A stretch of 64,000 nt of DNA from Massilia sp. H-1 (lineage in GTDB: Bacteria > Pseudomonadota > Gammaproteobacteria > Burkholderiales > Burkholderiaceae_D): NCBI GenBank assembly GCA_024703915.1, contig CP087969.1:1302001-1366000 (forward strand), given 5' to 3'. This document shows, piece by piece, positions 20,080 through 30,181 of the stretch. Each line of letters begins with the position of its first letter. Position 1 is the stretch's first letter. Made by a program: the position numbers and the translations under genes. The notes below the pieces were generated by a model. It was given only the letters and a program-made list of their open reading frames with translations. It was not told the DNA's origin and searched no databases.

Positions 20080-21500
20080 TCAATCTTTCTTGAGGTCGAT
20101 GACGCTGGTGGCGGTGCGGGCCAGTTCCGCCAGTCGGTCCGGCTGGTATGGTGGTGCCGAGCAGCCTGGCCAGCGCCAGGTCGTATTCGTAGGCCGCCTG
20201 CGCCCGTTCGAGGCGCGACTTGGTGTAATTGAGCGAAGCGTCGGCCACGTCGCTCGACGTCGCCTGCCCGTTCTTGAAGGCGACCTGCGACAGGCGCAGC
20301 GTTTCCTGCGCCAGTTCAATCGACGACCCCATGGACAGGTAGCGCAGGCGCGCATTTTCCATCGTGCGCCACTGGCTCTCGGTGAGGGTCGGGATATCGC
20401 GGCTGGCCTGGCTTAGCCATCACTTCCACGCGCTGCTGTTCCAGGCGCGCCGCTTCGGTCATCTTGGCCTTGTCGATCCGGTCCAGCAGCGGCACGCTGA
20501 CCGACATGCCTACCATCCAGTTGGCGCGCGATAGCTGCCGCCGCCGCGGTTCAGATTGTAGTTGGCCACCGCGACCACGGTCGGGCTGTATTCGCTGCCC
20601 TGCAGCTTGAGCGCTGTCGGCGGCCTGCGTGCGTTTGCTCTCGATCTGCTTCCAGGCCGCGTTGGACGCCATGGCCGCATCGATGAACGAGGCCAGCGAG
20701 CCGACGCTCGCCTCGTGCACGAACAGGGGCGTGGCCGCGCGCACCGGTTCCTGGCGGCCCAGCAGGCGGCTCAGCGCCAGCTCGGCGATCTCGAGATCGC
20801 TGCTTCAGCCTTGGCCGCTTCGCGCGTGGCATTGTCCATCGCCACGTCGCCTTTGAGCCGCTCCACTTTCGAGATCAGGCCGGTGCGTTCGAGCTTGACG
20901 GCCATGCCCTGGTGCTCGGCAAACACGGCGAGGGCGTCCTGGCGCAGGCGCAGCGCCTCGCGCGCCAGCTGCGCCGAAAAATAGCGCTGCGCCAGCTGGT
21001 TGGCGATCTCGTCGTCGCTGGTCTGCAAGGCGGCGCCAGGCTTCGCTGGCGCGCCCCGCCGCGATCTCGCGCACCGCCTGCAAGCGCCCGCCGGTGTACA
21101 GCGGCCACACGGACGACAGGCCGAGCGAGCGCAGATTGACGATGCGGTCGGCGCCGATCGCATTGGGAATCTCGGGCAAATTCAGGCCGGGGATCGCGGG
21201 CAGATTGTCGAGGATGGGATTGGCCGCGTTCGCGATCGCGCTGGTGTCGAGATTGACGCTGGTCGATACCCGCCCCAGAAATCCCGACAGCCGCAGATCG
21301 GGTCCGTCGATCCGGCGCAGCGCCGCCGCCTGCAGGGTCTTGGCCTGCAGGTCGAGGTCGGCGCCCTTGACCGCGCCCGAACTTTGCCTAGCCTGGCGCA
21401 ACGCCTCGCCGTAGTCGACCGCATGCATGTCCTGGGCGGCCACGCCGCTGGCGCTTGCCGCCGCCAGGGCCGCGCCCAGGTAAATGCTGATTCTCCGCAT
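20080..21500 (-). CDS. TolC-family outer membrane efflux protein
   Basis: A signal peptide (MRRISIYLGAALAAASASGV, cut near VAAQ) is followed by YGEALRQARQSSGAVKGADL, LDLQAKTLQAAALRRIDGPD, SVWPLYTGGRLQAVREIAAG and ALRLRQDALAVFAEHQGMAV. After breaks near 21040, 20800, 20600 and 20410 the second half reads SVSVPLLDRIDKAKMTEAAR, IELAQETLRLSQVAFKNGQA and YTKSRLERAQAAYEYDLALA. These are the paired coiled-coil helices of the TolC channel. It ends VIDLKKD at 20080-20082. It is the first gene of the export operon TolC-HlyD-permease-permease. Confidence 0.9.
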
Positions 21501-21762
21501 GGTTGCTCCGATCCGTCATCAATTGCCGCAAGAGCAACAATACATGGAATGTCCGGTCGCAGTCCACACATGCGCCAGATACCGAAACCGGCATCCCGGC
21601 CCGGCACGGGCGAAGGTCTTGTTTTCCCCTCTACACAAATGTGAACTAAATAGTTATTAATCGCTAACAAAATATGATCGCAGAATTGCTTAAGCAGTCA
21701 GCTTGACATGTCACCTTTCCAGCCGCTAATCTGCTGTACATACGAAAGCTTTTCATCGCTTT

Positions 21763-21792
21763 TTGGTGATTAGGAAAATTCTTAATCACCAA
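21763..21792. repeat. Perfect 10-bp inverted repeat
   Basis: The arms TTGGTGATTA (21763-21772) and TAATCACCAA (21783-21792) are perfectly complementary around a 10-base A/T-rich spacer. No T-run follows on either side, so an operator or a leader hairpin is more likely than a terminator. It lies about 260 bases upstream of the TolC start and 220 bases upstream of the GH48 start. Confidence 0.6.
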
Positions 21793-21883
21793 TCAATCAT
21801 TGGCTTCGTTCGAAGCAAAATGAAAATTCCATTTCCTTGAATCATTTTATTTGCTTGAAAACACGACTAAGTTTCACTTTAAT

Positions 21884-21899
21884 ATGAAAACGATTTCAT
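21884..21899 (+). promoter_or_regulatory. LacI-family-like operator upstream of the cellulase genes
   Basis: ATGAAAACGATTTCAT is a near-palindrome with a central CG, the hallmark of operators bound by LacI/GalR-family sugar regulators. It lies about 117 bases upstream of the GH48 ATG. Sugar-responsive LacI proteins are known to control cellulase genes in several bacteria. Which regulator binds here is not visible, because no lacI-type gene lies in the window. Confidence 0.45.
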
Positions 21900-22015
21900 T
21901 TGAATTTGTCGGATTTATTTTGCAATGTAATTTCTGAAAAGCAAAATATATTTTACAAAGTTTCGCGCCTCACCCTCACCAAAAGAACATCCACCAACCT
22001 TGCAGGAGATGCACC

Positions 22016-25000
22016 ATGGTTCGTACCACCAAGAACAAAACGAGTCCCCTCCCACGCCGCAACTGGGCTTAGGCCGCCCTGCTGCTGGCGCTGTCCGTGG
22101 GCGCCACGCTGACGCTGTCGCTGATGCTGCAAGCCGCACGCCGCGCCCGATCCCGAATACAACAAGCGCTTCCTGGCCCAGTACCAAAAGATCAAAAATC
22201 CGGCAAATGGCTACTTCAGCGCCGAAGGCGTGCCCTACCACTCGGTCGAAACGCTGATGGTCGAAGCGCCCGACTACGGCCATGAAACCACCTCCGAGGC
22301 CTACAGCTTCTGGCTCTGGCTCGAAGCGCAGTACGGGCGCAGCACCGGCGACTGGGGACCGCTGAACGCGGCCTGGGCCAACATGGAGAAGTACATCATT
22401 CCGGCCCAGGCCGACCAGCCCACCAACAGCTTCTACAACCCGGGCAAGCTTAGCCACCTACGCGGCCGAATACAAGCTGCCCCAGAACTACCCTGCGCCA
22501 TTGGCCAGCGGCGTCCCGGTCGGCACCGATCCGATCGCCAACGAACTGCAAAGCGCCTACGGCACGCGCAACATCTACGGCATGCACTGGCTGATGGACG
22601 TCGACAACTGGTACGGCTACGGCCGCTGCGGCGACGGCGTCAGCAAGCCAACCTACATCAACACCTTCCAGCGCGGCCCCCAGGAATCGGTGTGGGAAAC
22701 CATCCCCCATCCTTCGTGCGAGACATTCAAATGGGGCCGCAGCGGCGGCAGCCAGGGCTTCCTGAGCCTGTTCATCGGCGACCAGAGCTACGCCAAACAA
22801 TGGCGCTACACGAACGCACCCGACGCCGACGCGCGCCCGTGCAAGCGATCTACTGGGCTTCGGTCTGGGCCAAGGCCCAGGGCAAGAGCGGCGACGTGGC
22901 CGATCTGGTCAAGAAGGCGGCCAAGATGGGCGACTATCTGCGCTACGCCATGTTCGACAAATACTTCAAGAAGGTCGGCAACTGCGTGGGCGCGTACGCC
23001 TGCCCGGGCGGCAGCGGCGCCACCGACAACCAGGGCATGCGCGACAACCAGCACTACCTGATGAGCTGGTACTACGCCTGGGGCGGCGCCACCGACACCA
23101 ACAGCCGGCTGGGCCTGGCGCATCGGCTCCAGCCACAACCACTTCGGCTACCAGAATCCGCTGGCGGCCTGGGTGCTGTCCAGCCTGCCGGAATTCAAGC
23201 CGCTCTCGCCCACCGGCGCCAGGCGACTGGGGCAAGAGCCTGACCCGCCAGCTGGAGTTCTACCGCTGGCTGCAATCGGCCGACGGCGCCATCATGCGCA
23301 TGGCGCGACCAACAGCTACGGCGGCGACTACCTGGCGCCACCGGCCTACACCTGCCACCTTCCACGGCATGTTCTACGACGAGAAGCCGGTCTACCACGA
23401 CCCGGCGTCGAACACCTGGTTCGGCTTCCAGGCCTGGTCGATGCAGCGCGTGGCCGAGTACTACTACGCCACCGGCGACGCGCGCGCCAAGGCCGTGCTC
23501 GACAAATGGGTGGGCTGGGCGTTGTCGAAAACCACGCTGGCGGCCGACGGCAGCTATGCGATCCCCAACACGCTGTCCTGGAGCGGCCAGCCAGACAACT
23601 GGAACGCGACAACACCGGGCGCCAATGCTTAGGCCTGCGCGTGACCGTGGTCGACACCACCAACGACGTCGGCGTGGCCGCCGCCTATGCCCGCACCCTG
23701 ATCTATTACGCGGCCAAGGCCAACCACGCGGCCGCCAAGAGCATGGCCAAGGCCCTGCTCGACCGCATGTGGGCCAAACACCAGGACGCGCTGGGCCTGG
23801 CGGTCGACGAAAAGCGCGCCGACTACCTGCGCTTTGACGATGCCTTCGATCCGGCCACCGGTTCCGGCGTCTTCATTCCTTCCGGCTGGAGCGGCACCAA
23901 CGGCCAGGGCGCGGCGCTCAATGCCAGTTCCACCTTCCTGAGCATGCGGCCCAAATACCAGCAGGATCCGCAGTGGCCGAAACTGAAAGCCTATCTGGAC
24001 GGCGGCGCGGCACCGAGCTGGCGCTACCACCGCTTCTGGGCCCAGGCCGACATCGCCATGGCCATGAGCGACTACGCCAACCTGATCGGCGGCACCACCA
24101 CCCCGGCCATCGTGGCCAGCACGGCCGCCTTGTCCGTGCCCGAAGGCGGCAGTGCGAACGTCGGCATCACCCTGTCGGCGGCGCCAGCAGCCAACGTGAA
24201 CGTGGCCGTGGCCAAGGCCATGCGGCATGGCGACGCCGATCTGAGCACGACCAGCACCACGCTGGTGTTCACGCTTCTAGCCAACTACAACGTGGCGCAG
24301 AACGTGAACATCCGCGCCGCAGTCGATGCCGACCAGATCAACGGCAGCGCCAGCTTCAACTTCGGCGCGACCGGCTATCTGGGCGCCGCCGTGACGGCGC
24401 GCGAAGTCGACAAGGACGTGCCCGTGCCGGTCACGCTGGTGGTCAGCGGCGCGCCGCTGACCGTGCCGGAAGGCACGAGCCGCAGCTTCCAGGTCCGGCT
24501 GGGCGCCGCGCCCGCAGGCAACGTCAGCGTGGCCGTGGCCCGCAGCGGCGGCGACACCGACCTGTCGGTCGCGGCCGCAAGCGCGGCGCTGACCTTCACG
24601 CTTAGCCAACTGGAACGTGGTCCAGAACGTGACGATTGCCGCCGCCAACGATGCCGACAGCGTCAACGGCAGCGCCAGCTTCGCGGTGACGGCCACCAAC
24701 GCCTAAGCAGCGTGACCGTCAACGCCACCGAGACCGACAAGGACGTGGTGGTTAAGCAGCAGGCTGCGCCGTGGAATTCGTCACCTGCAATGACTGGGGC
24801 AGCGGCCAGGTTCCCGCCATCACCCTGCGCAACACGGGCACGGCGCCGATCAATGGCTGGAGCCTGAGCTGGACCGAGTCGAACGACGTGGCCCTGTCCA
24901 ATTCCTGGAACACCACGCTCGCACAAAGCGGACGCAGTTTCGTGGCCACGCCGGTCTCGTACAACCAGACCGTGTTTAGGCCAACGGCAGCGTCAGCTTC

Positions 25001-25087
25001 GGCATGCAGTTCAGCTACAGCGGCGCCAAGCCGCTGCCGCAGAAGCTGGTCTGGGCTGGCCGTAACTGCACCATCGTCGTCAAGTAA
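22016..25087 (+). CDS. GH48 cellulase with two VPEG repeats and CBM2
   Basis: This is a processive cellulose-degrading enzyme, secreted. The ATG at 22016 follows AGGAG; the signal peptide ([16 protein letters not shown]) is broken at 22066 by GCTTAGGC. The GH48 domain covers about residues 40-690: [40 protein letters not shown] with the conserved Glu residues, [17 protein letters not shown] and [20 protein letters not shown]. Two similar modules follow (about 700-797 and 805-908), each with VPEG, FTLANYNV or FTLANWNV, and [10 protein letters not shown] or [14 protein letters not shown]2 (918-1022: [31 protein letters not shown]) closes the protein. Breaks lie at 22460, 22840, 23120, 23350, 23630, 24603, 24704 and 24980. 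GH48 is uncommon in this bacterial class. Confidence 0.92.
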
Positions 25088-25093
25088 GGTCCC

Positions 25094-25128
25094 GGCGCCG
25101 CGCACCATGTCCGGGGCGCGGCGCCTTT
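25094..25128 (+). terminator. Hairpin between the GH48 and GH5 genes
   Basis: GGCGCCGCGC (25094-25103) pairs with GCGCGGCGCC (25116-25125) and is followed by TTT. With only three T residues it may be a weak terminator or an mRNA-stabilising hairpin that sets different levels for the two cellulases. Confidence 0.55.
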
Positions 25129-25153
25129 CGCCATTCCTTCAACAGGAGTTCAT

Positions 25154-26553
25154 ATGACTAACACCCTCACCCGCTGGCTCGGGGCCGCCGCCCTTGGCCT
25201 GGCGCTGGCCGCCAGCGCCCCGCTGCACGCCCATACCGTCGCGGGCACACAAATCCTCAACGACAATGGCCAGCCGATCGTGCTGCGCGGCGTCAACTGG
25301 TTCGGCTTCGAAACCCCGGACAACTCGGTCCACGGCTTGTGGGCCCGCAACTGGAAAGACATGCTGACCCAGATCCAGGCCAGCGGCTTCAACGCGCTGC
25401 GCATCCCGCTGTGCCCGGCCGCCTTTCGCGGCGACGGCAAGCCCAACTTCAACGCCAGCCTCAATCCGGACCTGGTGGGCCTGACCACGCGCCAGTGGCT
25501 GGACGTGTTCCTCAAGGAAGTCGACCGCCGCGGCATGTACATCCTGCTCGACCATCACCGTCCCGACTGCCAGGCGATTTCCGAGCTGTGGTACACGCCG
25601 TCCTACAGCGAAGCGCAATGGCTGACCGACCTCGAATACCTGGCCCAGCATTTCTCCGGCTTGCGCAACCTGGTCGGCATCGACATCAAGAACGAGCCGC
25701 ATGGCAACGCCAGCTGGGGCAGCGGCAACGCGGCAACCGACTGGAACCTGGCGGCGGAAAAGGCCGCGGCCCGCATCCTGGCCGTCAATCCACGCCTCTT
25801 GATCGTGGTGGAAGGAATCGAGCGCAATGCCAGCTGCTCGGGCAATACCGGCCACTTCTGGGGTGGCAACCTGGAACCGCTGGCCTGCAAGCCGCTCAAT
25901 ATTCCCCGCAACAAGCTGGTGCTCTCGCCCCACGTGTACGGGCCGGATGTGTACGGCATGGACTACTTCAATGCGGGCGACTTCCCCAACAACATGACCG
26001 CCATCTGGGACGCCCATTTCGGCCGCTATGCGAGCAGCTACCCGGTCGTGGTCGGCGAATTCGGCGGCAAGTACGGCCACGGCGGCAATCCGAAAGACAA
26101 GGTCTGGCAAGACGCCTTCGTCAACTACATGAAGCTGCGCGGCATGAAGAGTTCCTTCTACTGGACCTGGAACCCGAACAGCGGCGACACCGGCGGCATC
26201 CTGCAAGATGACTGGAAAACCGTGTGGCCGGACAAGCTGGCACTGCTCAAGCGCCTGTGGGATGGCAGCACGACGCCGCCACCGACCACGCCGCCAGCCA
26301 CCGGCATTTCCACCAGCCTGCGCATCACGTCGGACTGGACCAGCGGCTACTGCGCCGACGTCACGGTCAAGAACAGCCAAGCAGCGCGGCGGTGGTGTGG
26401 AAAGTCCAGCTGACCGTGCAGGGGCGCATCAACAATCTGTGGAATGCGCAATGGTCCCAGTCCGGCAGCACGCTGACCGCGTCCGGCGTGGACTACAACA
26501 ATACCGTGCAGCCGAACGGGACGCAGACCTTCGGCTATTGCGCGGTGCGGTAA
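25154..26553 (+). CDS. GH5 endoglucanase with CBM2
   Basis: A secreted endo-beta-1,4-glucanase. The signal peptide is MTNTLTRWLGAAALGLALAA (cut after LHAH or nearby). The GH5 barrel has GQPIVLRGVNWFGFETPDN, FNALRIPLCPAAF, MYILLDHHRPDC, VGIDIKNEPHGNASWG with the acid/base Glu, HVYGPDVYG, and VVVGEFGGKYGHG with the nucleophile Glu. A Pro/Thr linker (near residue 375) leads to a CBM2 with WKVQLTVQGRINNLWNAQWS. One break near 26385 shifts the frame within the CBM. The stop is at 26551-26553. The gene lies 66 bases after the GH48 gene, and the two enzymes should act together on cellulose. Confidence 0.93.
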
Positions 26554-26619
26554 AGGGCCCGATTGCTGCAAACACGGGAAGGCGCATACAATGACCCTTT
26601 TGCTAACGTTCCTGGCTCC

Positions 26620-27502
26620 GTGGCGCACTCAATCGAAACCCATTACGACATCCTCAAGGTCATGCGCAACGCGCCGGTCGACGTGATCAAAGCTTCCTAC
26701 CGGGTCATGTCGCAGAAGTACCATCCGGATCGCAACCGCGATCCGGGTGCACTGGACCTCATGCAGCGCATCAATCAGGCGTGGGACGTCTTGCGCGACC
26801 CGGAACGGCGTGCCACGCATGACCGCTGGATCGCGACCCAAGAGCGCAAGCTTGCCACGCCGTCGGCCGTGCATGCCGCCGAGTAAGCACCGCCACCCAC
26901 AGCGCGCCCCGGCGCAAGCAGGCCACCCCGCAGCGCCGCTGTCTGGGCCAACAAATATGGCGTGGTCCTGGCCGCCGTGGCCGCGGTTGCGGCTGCGATC
27001 TACCTGCTGGTCGCGCACTTCGCCAGGCCGGTTGAGGACGTCGATTTCGACGCGCCCGTCGCCGACCAGGCGGCTGCCGATGGCGAACAAGCGGTCTGGT
27101 ACACCAAGGCATGGGAAGCGGTGCTTAGGCCAAGCGCCTGCCGCACGGCTATTTCGAGGGAGAAGTCCAGTATTACGCGGACGGCCTGTCCTCGGTCGAG
27201 ATCGACAACACGGCCGGTGCCACCGATGCCGATGTCCGCCTGTACCGCAACGGGCGTGCCGTGCGCAGCATGTTCGTGCACCAGGGCAAACGCTTCGTCG
27301 CGGAGAAACTGCTTAAGCCGGTACCTACTCGATGAAATACAAGCTCGCCGTGGACGGGAAGATGCACGCCTACCAGGCCAACGACGTGTATCAGCTGACG
27401 CAGACCAGTGGCGACGGCGTACCCGACACCGCCACCGCCATCGGCATCAAGTTGTCCGAGGTGAAAGGCGGCACGCACGAGATTCCGCTCGATCAAATCT
27501 AG
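26620..27502 (+). CDS. DnaJ-domain membrane protein
   Basis: The likely start is a GTG at 26620. A classical J-domain follows at once: ETHYDILKVMRNAPVDVIKA, SYRVMSQKYHPDRNRDPGAL with the HPD motif, and INQAWDVLRDPERR. The written stop at 26884 (GAGTAAGC) belongs to the window-wide error type. The frame continues as STATHSAPRRKQATP, then a membrane segment (YGVVLAAVAAVAAAIYLLVA) and a C-terminal domain (YFEGEVQYYADGLSSVEIDN, DVRLYRNGRAVRSMFVHQGK, YSMKYKLAVDGKMHAYQAND). The stop is at 27500-27502, about 295 residues. It is probably a membrane-tethered Hsp70 co-chaperone. Its C-terminal domain is unknown. Confidence 0.75.
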
Positions 27503-27569
27503 GCTGGAAGTTGCCGAGAGTTCAGACTTGTTATGCGCTACACTTTGGCACCCAACAAGGAGTCTGACC

Positions 27570-29335
27570 ATGCGACGTATTTTAGTAGCCCTGGCCTTCC
27601 TGGCCGCCACGCCCGTATTCGCAGCCCAACAGGACAACCCGGCCTTGCACCGGCTGTTCGCCGAGGAATGGGAGCGCGGCCTGCGCGACAGTCCCGAGAA
27701 CGCCAGCTACCAGGGCGACGCCCGCTTCAACGACCGCTGGTCCGACCTGAGCCTGAAAGCCATCGCCGCGCGCGAAGCGGCCGACCGCGCCGCCCTCGGC
27801 CGCTTGCACAAGATCAACCGCAAATCCCTGTCGGACATTGACAAGCTCAATTACGACACCTTCGAATGGCAGCTCAAGCAAGCGGTCGCGCGCCAGCCAT
27901 TCCACGAATACCTGATTCCGATCGGCATGGCGGGCGGCGTCCAGACCCTGGACGGCATGGCCGAAGTGCTGCCCTTCGCCACCCTGGAAGGATTACCAGG
28001 ACTGGCTGGCCCGCATCAGCCTACCTGCCCGTGCTGATCGACCAGAATATCGCGCTGATGGAACAAGGCATCAAGGAAGGCATCATGCCATGCTAGCCGT
28101 GCTGATGCAGCGCGTGAGCAAGCAGATCGCCAAGCAGGCAGCCTAAGCAATCCGGCCGAGAACGCGTTCTACAAGCCTTTCGTCAAGATGCCGGACACGT
28201 TCACGGAAGAGCAGAAGACCACGCTGCGCAATCAGGCAACGGCCCTCATTCGCGACAAGGTCGTGTAGGCCTACGCCCGCCTCTCGCAGTTCTTTGACAG
28301 CACCTATCTGCCCAAGTCGCGCAGCACCATCGGCGCCTCGGCTATGCCCAACGGCAAGGCCTACTACGACTTGCTCGCTTCCTACTACACGACGACCGAC
28401 CTGAGCGCGGACGCGATCCACGCGATCGGCTTGTCCGAAGTGGCGCGCATCCGTGCCCGCATGGAAGAGGTCAAGCAGGAAGCGAACTTCAAGGGCACGC
28501 TGGAAGAATTCTTCGTCTTCCTGCGCAGCGACCCGCAATTCTTCCACAAGAACGGCGCCGATCTGCTGACCGCTTATCAGGCCCTGTCCAAGCGCATCGA
28601 TCCGGAACTGGTGAAGGTCTTCTCGGTCCTGCCGCGCCTGACCTACGGCGTGCGCGCAATTCCCGACAATATCGCGCCGGACACCACGACCGCCTACTAT
28701 CAGGGCGCCGCTTCCGATGGCACGCGCTTAGCTATTACTACGTCAACCTGTACAAACCGGAAGTACGGCCGACCTGGGAAATGATGGCGCTCAGCCTGCA
28801 TGAAGCCGTGCCCGGCCACCATTTCCAGTTCGCACGCGGGCTCGAGCTCGACAATCTGCCGATGTTCCGCAAGACCGCCTACTTCGTCGCTTATGGCGAA
28901 GGCTGGGGACTGTATGCCGAGCAACTGGGCTACGACATGGGTCTGTACAACAATCCCTATGACAAGTTCGGCCAGCTGACTTACGAGATGTGGCGCGCGG
29001 TGCGCCTGGTGGTCGACACCGGCATGCACGCGAAAGGCTGGAGCCGCCAGCAGGCGATCGATTACTTCAAGGCCAATGCGCCGAAGACGGAACAGGATAT
29101 CGTCAACGAGATCGACCGCTACATCGGCTGGCCGGGGCAGGCGCTGGCGTACAAGATCGGCCAGCTCAAGATTTCCGAACTGCGCCAGCGCGCCAGCACC
29201 GCGCTCGGCCCGCGTTTCGATCTGCGCAAATTCAATGACGAAGTGCTGGCCACCGGTTCGATTCCGCTGGGTGCGCTGGAAACCCGTATCAATGACTGGA
29301 TCAAGCGCCAGCAGGCGCTCCCGGCCAGGAAGTAA
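27570..29335 (+). CDS. DUF885-family putative metallopeptidase
   Basis: A signal peptide ([18 protein letters not shown]) is followed by a helical protein with [60 protein letters not shown] and [28 protein letters not shown] is the HExxxGHH-like zinc motif of DUF885, with the conserved [16 protein letters not shown] further on. About 585 residues, normal for the family. Breaks occur at 28000, 28090, 28147 and 28727; at 28266 an in-frame TAG replaces CCG inside what should be GTGCCGGCC. Probably an exported zinc peptidase; substrate unknown. Confidence 0.88.
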
Positions 29336-29342
29336 GCCTGCC

Positions 29343-29395
29343 TGGAATGGGATGGCAATGTGATAAAGTTGTTATCCCATTGAGATCCCATTCCA
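29343..29395. repeat. 11-bp inverted repeat ahead of the DUF4253 gene
   Basis: TGGAATGGGAT (29343-29353) is perfectly complementary to ATCCCATTCCA (29385-29395). An extra ATCCCATT lies inside the loop and could form a competing pair with the left arm. The element fills the gap between the DUF885 stop and the DUF4253 ATG at 29406. It could be an operator, or a leader that switches between two hairpins and hides or frees the ribosome site. Confidence 0.55.
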
Positions 29396-29405
29396 CGGAG
29401 AATCC

Positions 29406-30075
29406 ATGAGCTTCCCATTCACAGTGCATCAGGTCGCTGGTAGCGAGGCGCTGGCCAAACTGGCCGAACTCGAAGGCAGTGGCGGCGGTTTCCCGGTCAT
29501 CCTCGGCGACGCCGATGAGTTCAGAACGGGTGCAGGGCAATTTCGAGGGTGACGGCGATCAGCCTGTCGACGACCTCATCGCCGCCGCGCTGGCCATTGA
29601 TCCGTCCAACTGGTTTGTTGACCGCCAGGCCTCGGACCCGGAATACTACGAAATCGAGGACGACGAGTGGCCCGAACAAGTCGGCACGAATACCCACGGC
29701 CTGACTTCGCACCTGGACGTGATGACCGGCCAGCCGCACGCCAGCGTGAACATCGCCATGATTCCCGCCGCCGAGGCGTGGATGGTGCCTTGCTATATGC
29801 GCGTTGGCGGCTGGAATGAATGTCCGAACGCGGAAGAGCACGCAGCGCTGTTCAAATACTGGGGCGAGAAATACGGCGCGGTGGTCGCCTGCATCACCGG
29901 CGACGTGATCGAGATGAAAGTGGCGCGCCCGCCCGCCAGCCGGGAAGCCGCGCTGGAACTGGCCAAGGAACAATTCCTCTACTGCGCGGACATCGTGGAC
30001 CAGGGCGCGGAAAGCATTGAAGCGCTCGCCGCGGGGCTGTTGAATGCGCCGGTCTGGTTCTTCTGGTGGGACTAG
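29406..30075 (+). CDS. DUF4253 domain protein
   Basis: The ATG at 29406 gives MSFPFTVHQVAGSEALAKLA and GGGFPVILGDADEF. After a break near 29520 the frame reads RVQGNFEGDGDQPVDDLIAA, HASVNIAMIPAAEAWMVPCY, MRVGGWNECPNAEEHAALFK and YWGEKYGAVVACITGDVIEM. The last segments are the DUF4253 signature. About 223 residues; no signal peptide. DUF4253 proteins are often found as orphan cytosolic proteins, and some sit beside secreted toxins as possible immunity proteins. No toxin gene is evident beside it here. Confidence 0.85.
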
Positions 30076-30181
30076 ACTGAACGAGTGAGCCAGTAGCAAC
30101 TAAGCTGCCGCATTTTCGCTTCCGAGAACAAACTCGCCAACTCCTTGCGCTTCTGGTCGATCATGCCGACTGTGCGCCTGT

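Larger units (their letters stand above)
21501..22015. other. AT-rich divergent intergenic region between the TolC operon and the cellulase genes
   Basis: This 515-base gap is much richer in A/T than the flanking genes from about 21640 onwards. It separates the export operon (reading left) from the GH48 gene (reading right) and so must hold both promoters. It contains an inverted repeat at 21763-21792 and a LacI-operator-like palindrome at 21884-21899, listed separately. A GCTTAAGC string at 21688 shows that the window-wide artefact also occurs in noncoding DNA. Confidence 0.6.

Noticed and set aside
16774-21500. RND or MacAB efflux system
   Set aside because: The membrane proteins have the ABC-2 permease layout, and there is no RND pump or MacB ATPase.
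25139-26380. 413-residue open frame opposite the GH5 gene
   Set aside because: It is a shadow frame. The plus-strand frame has a signal peptide, GH5 catalytic motifs and CBM2.
30076-30181. Short frame MIDQKRKELASLFSEAKMRQ downstream of the cupin-like gene
   Set aside because: About 30 residues with no clear ribosome site. It may be the shifted true C-terminus of the cupin-like protein, but I cannot decide from the sequence.
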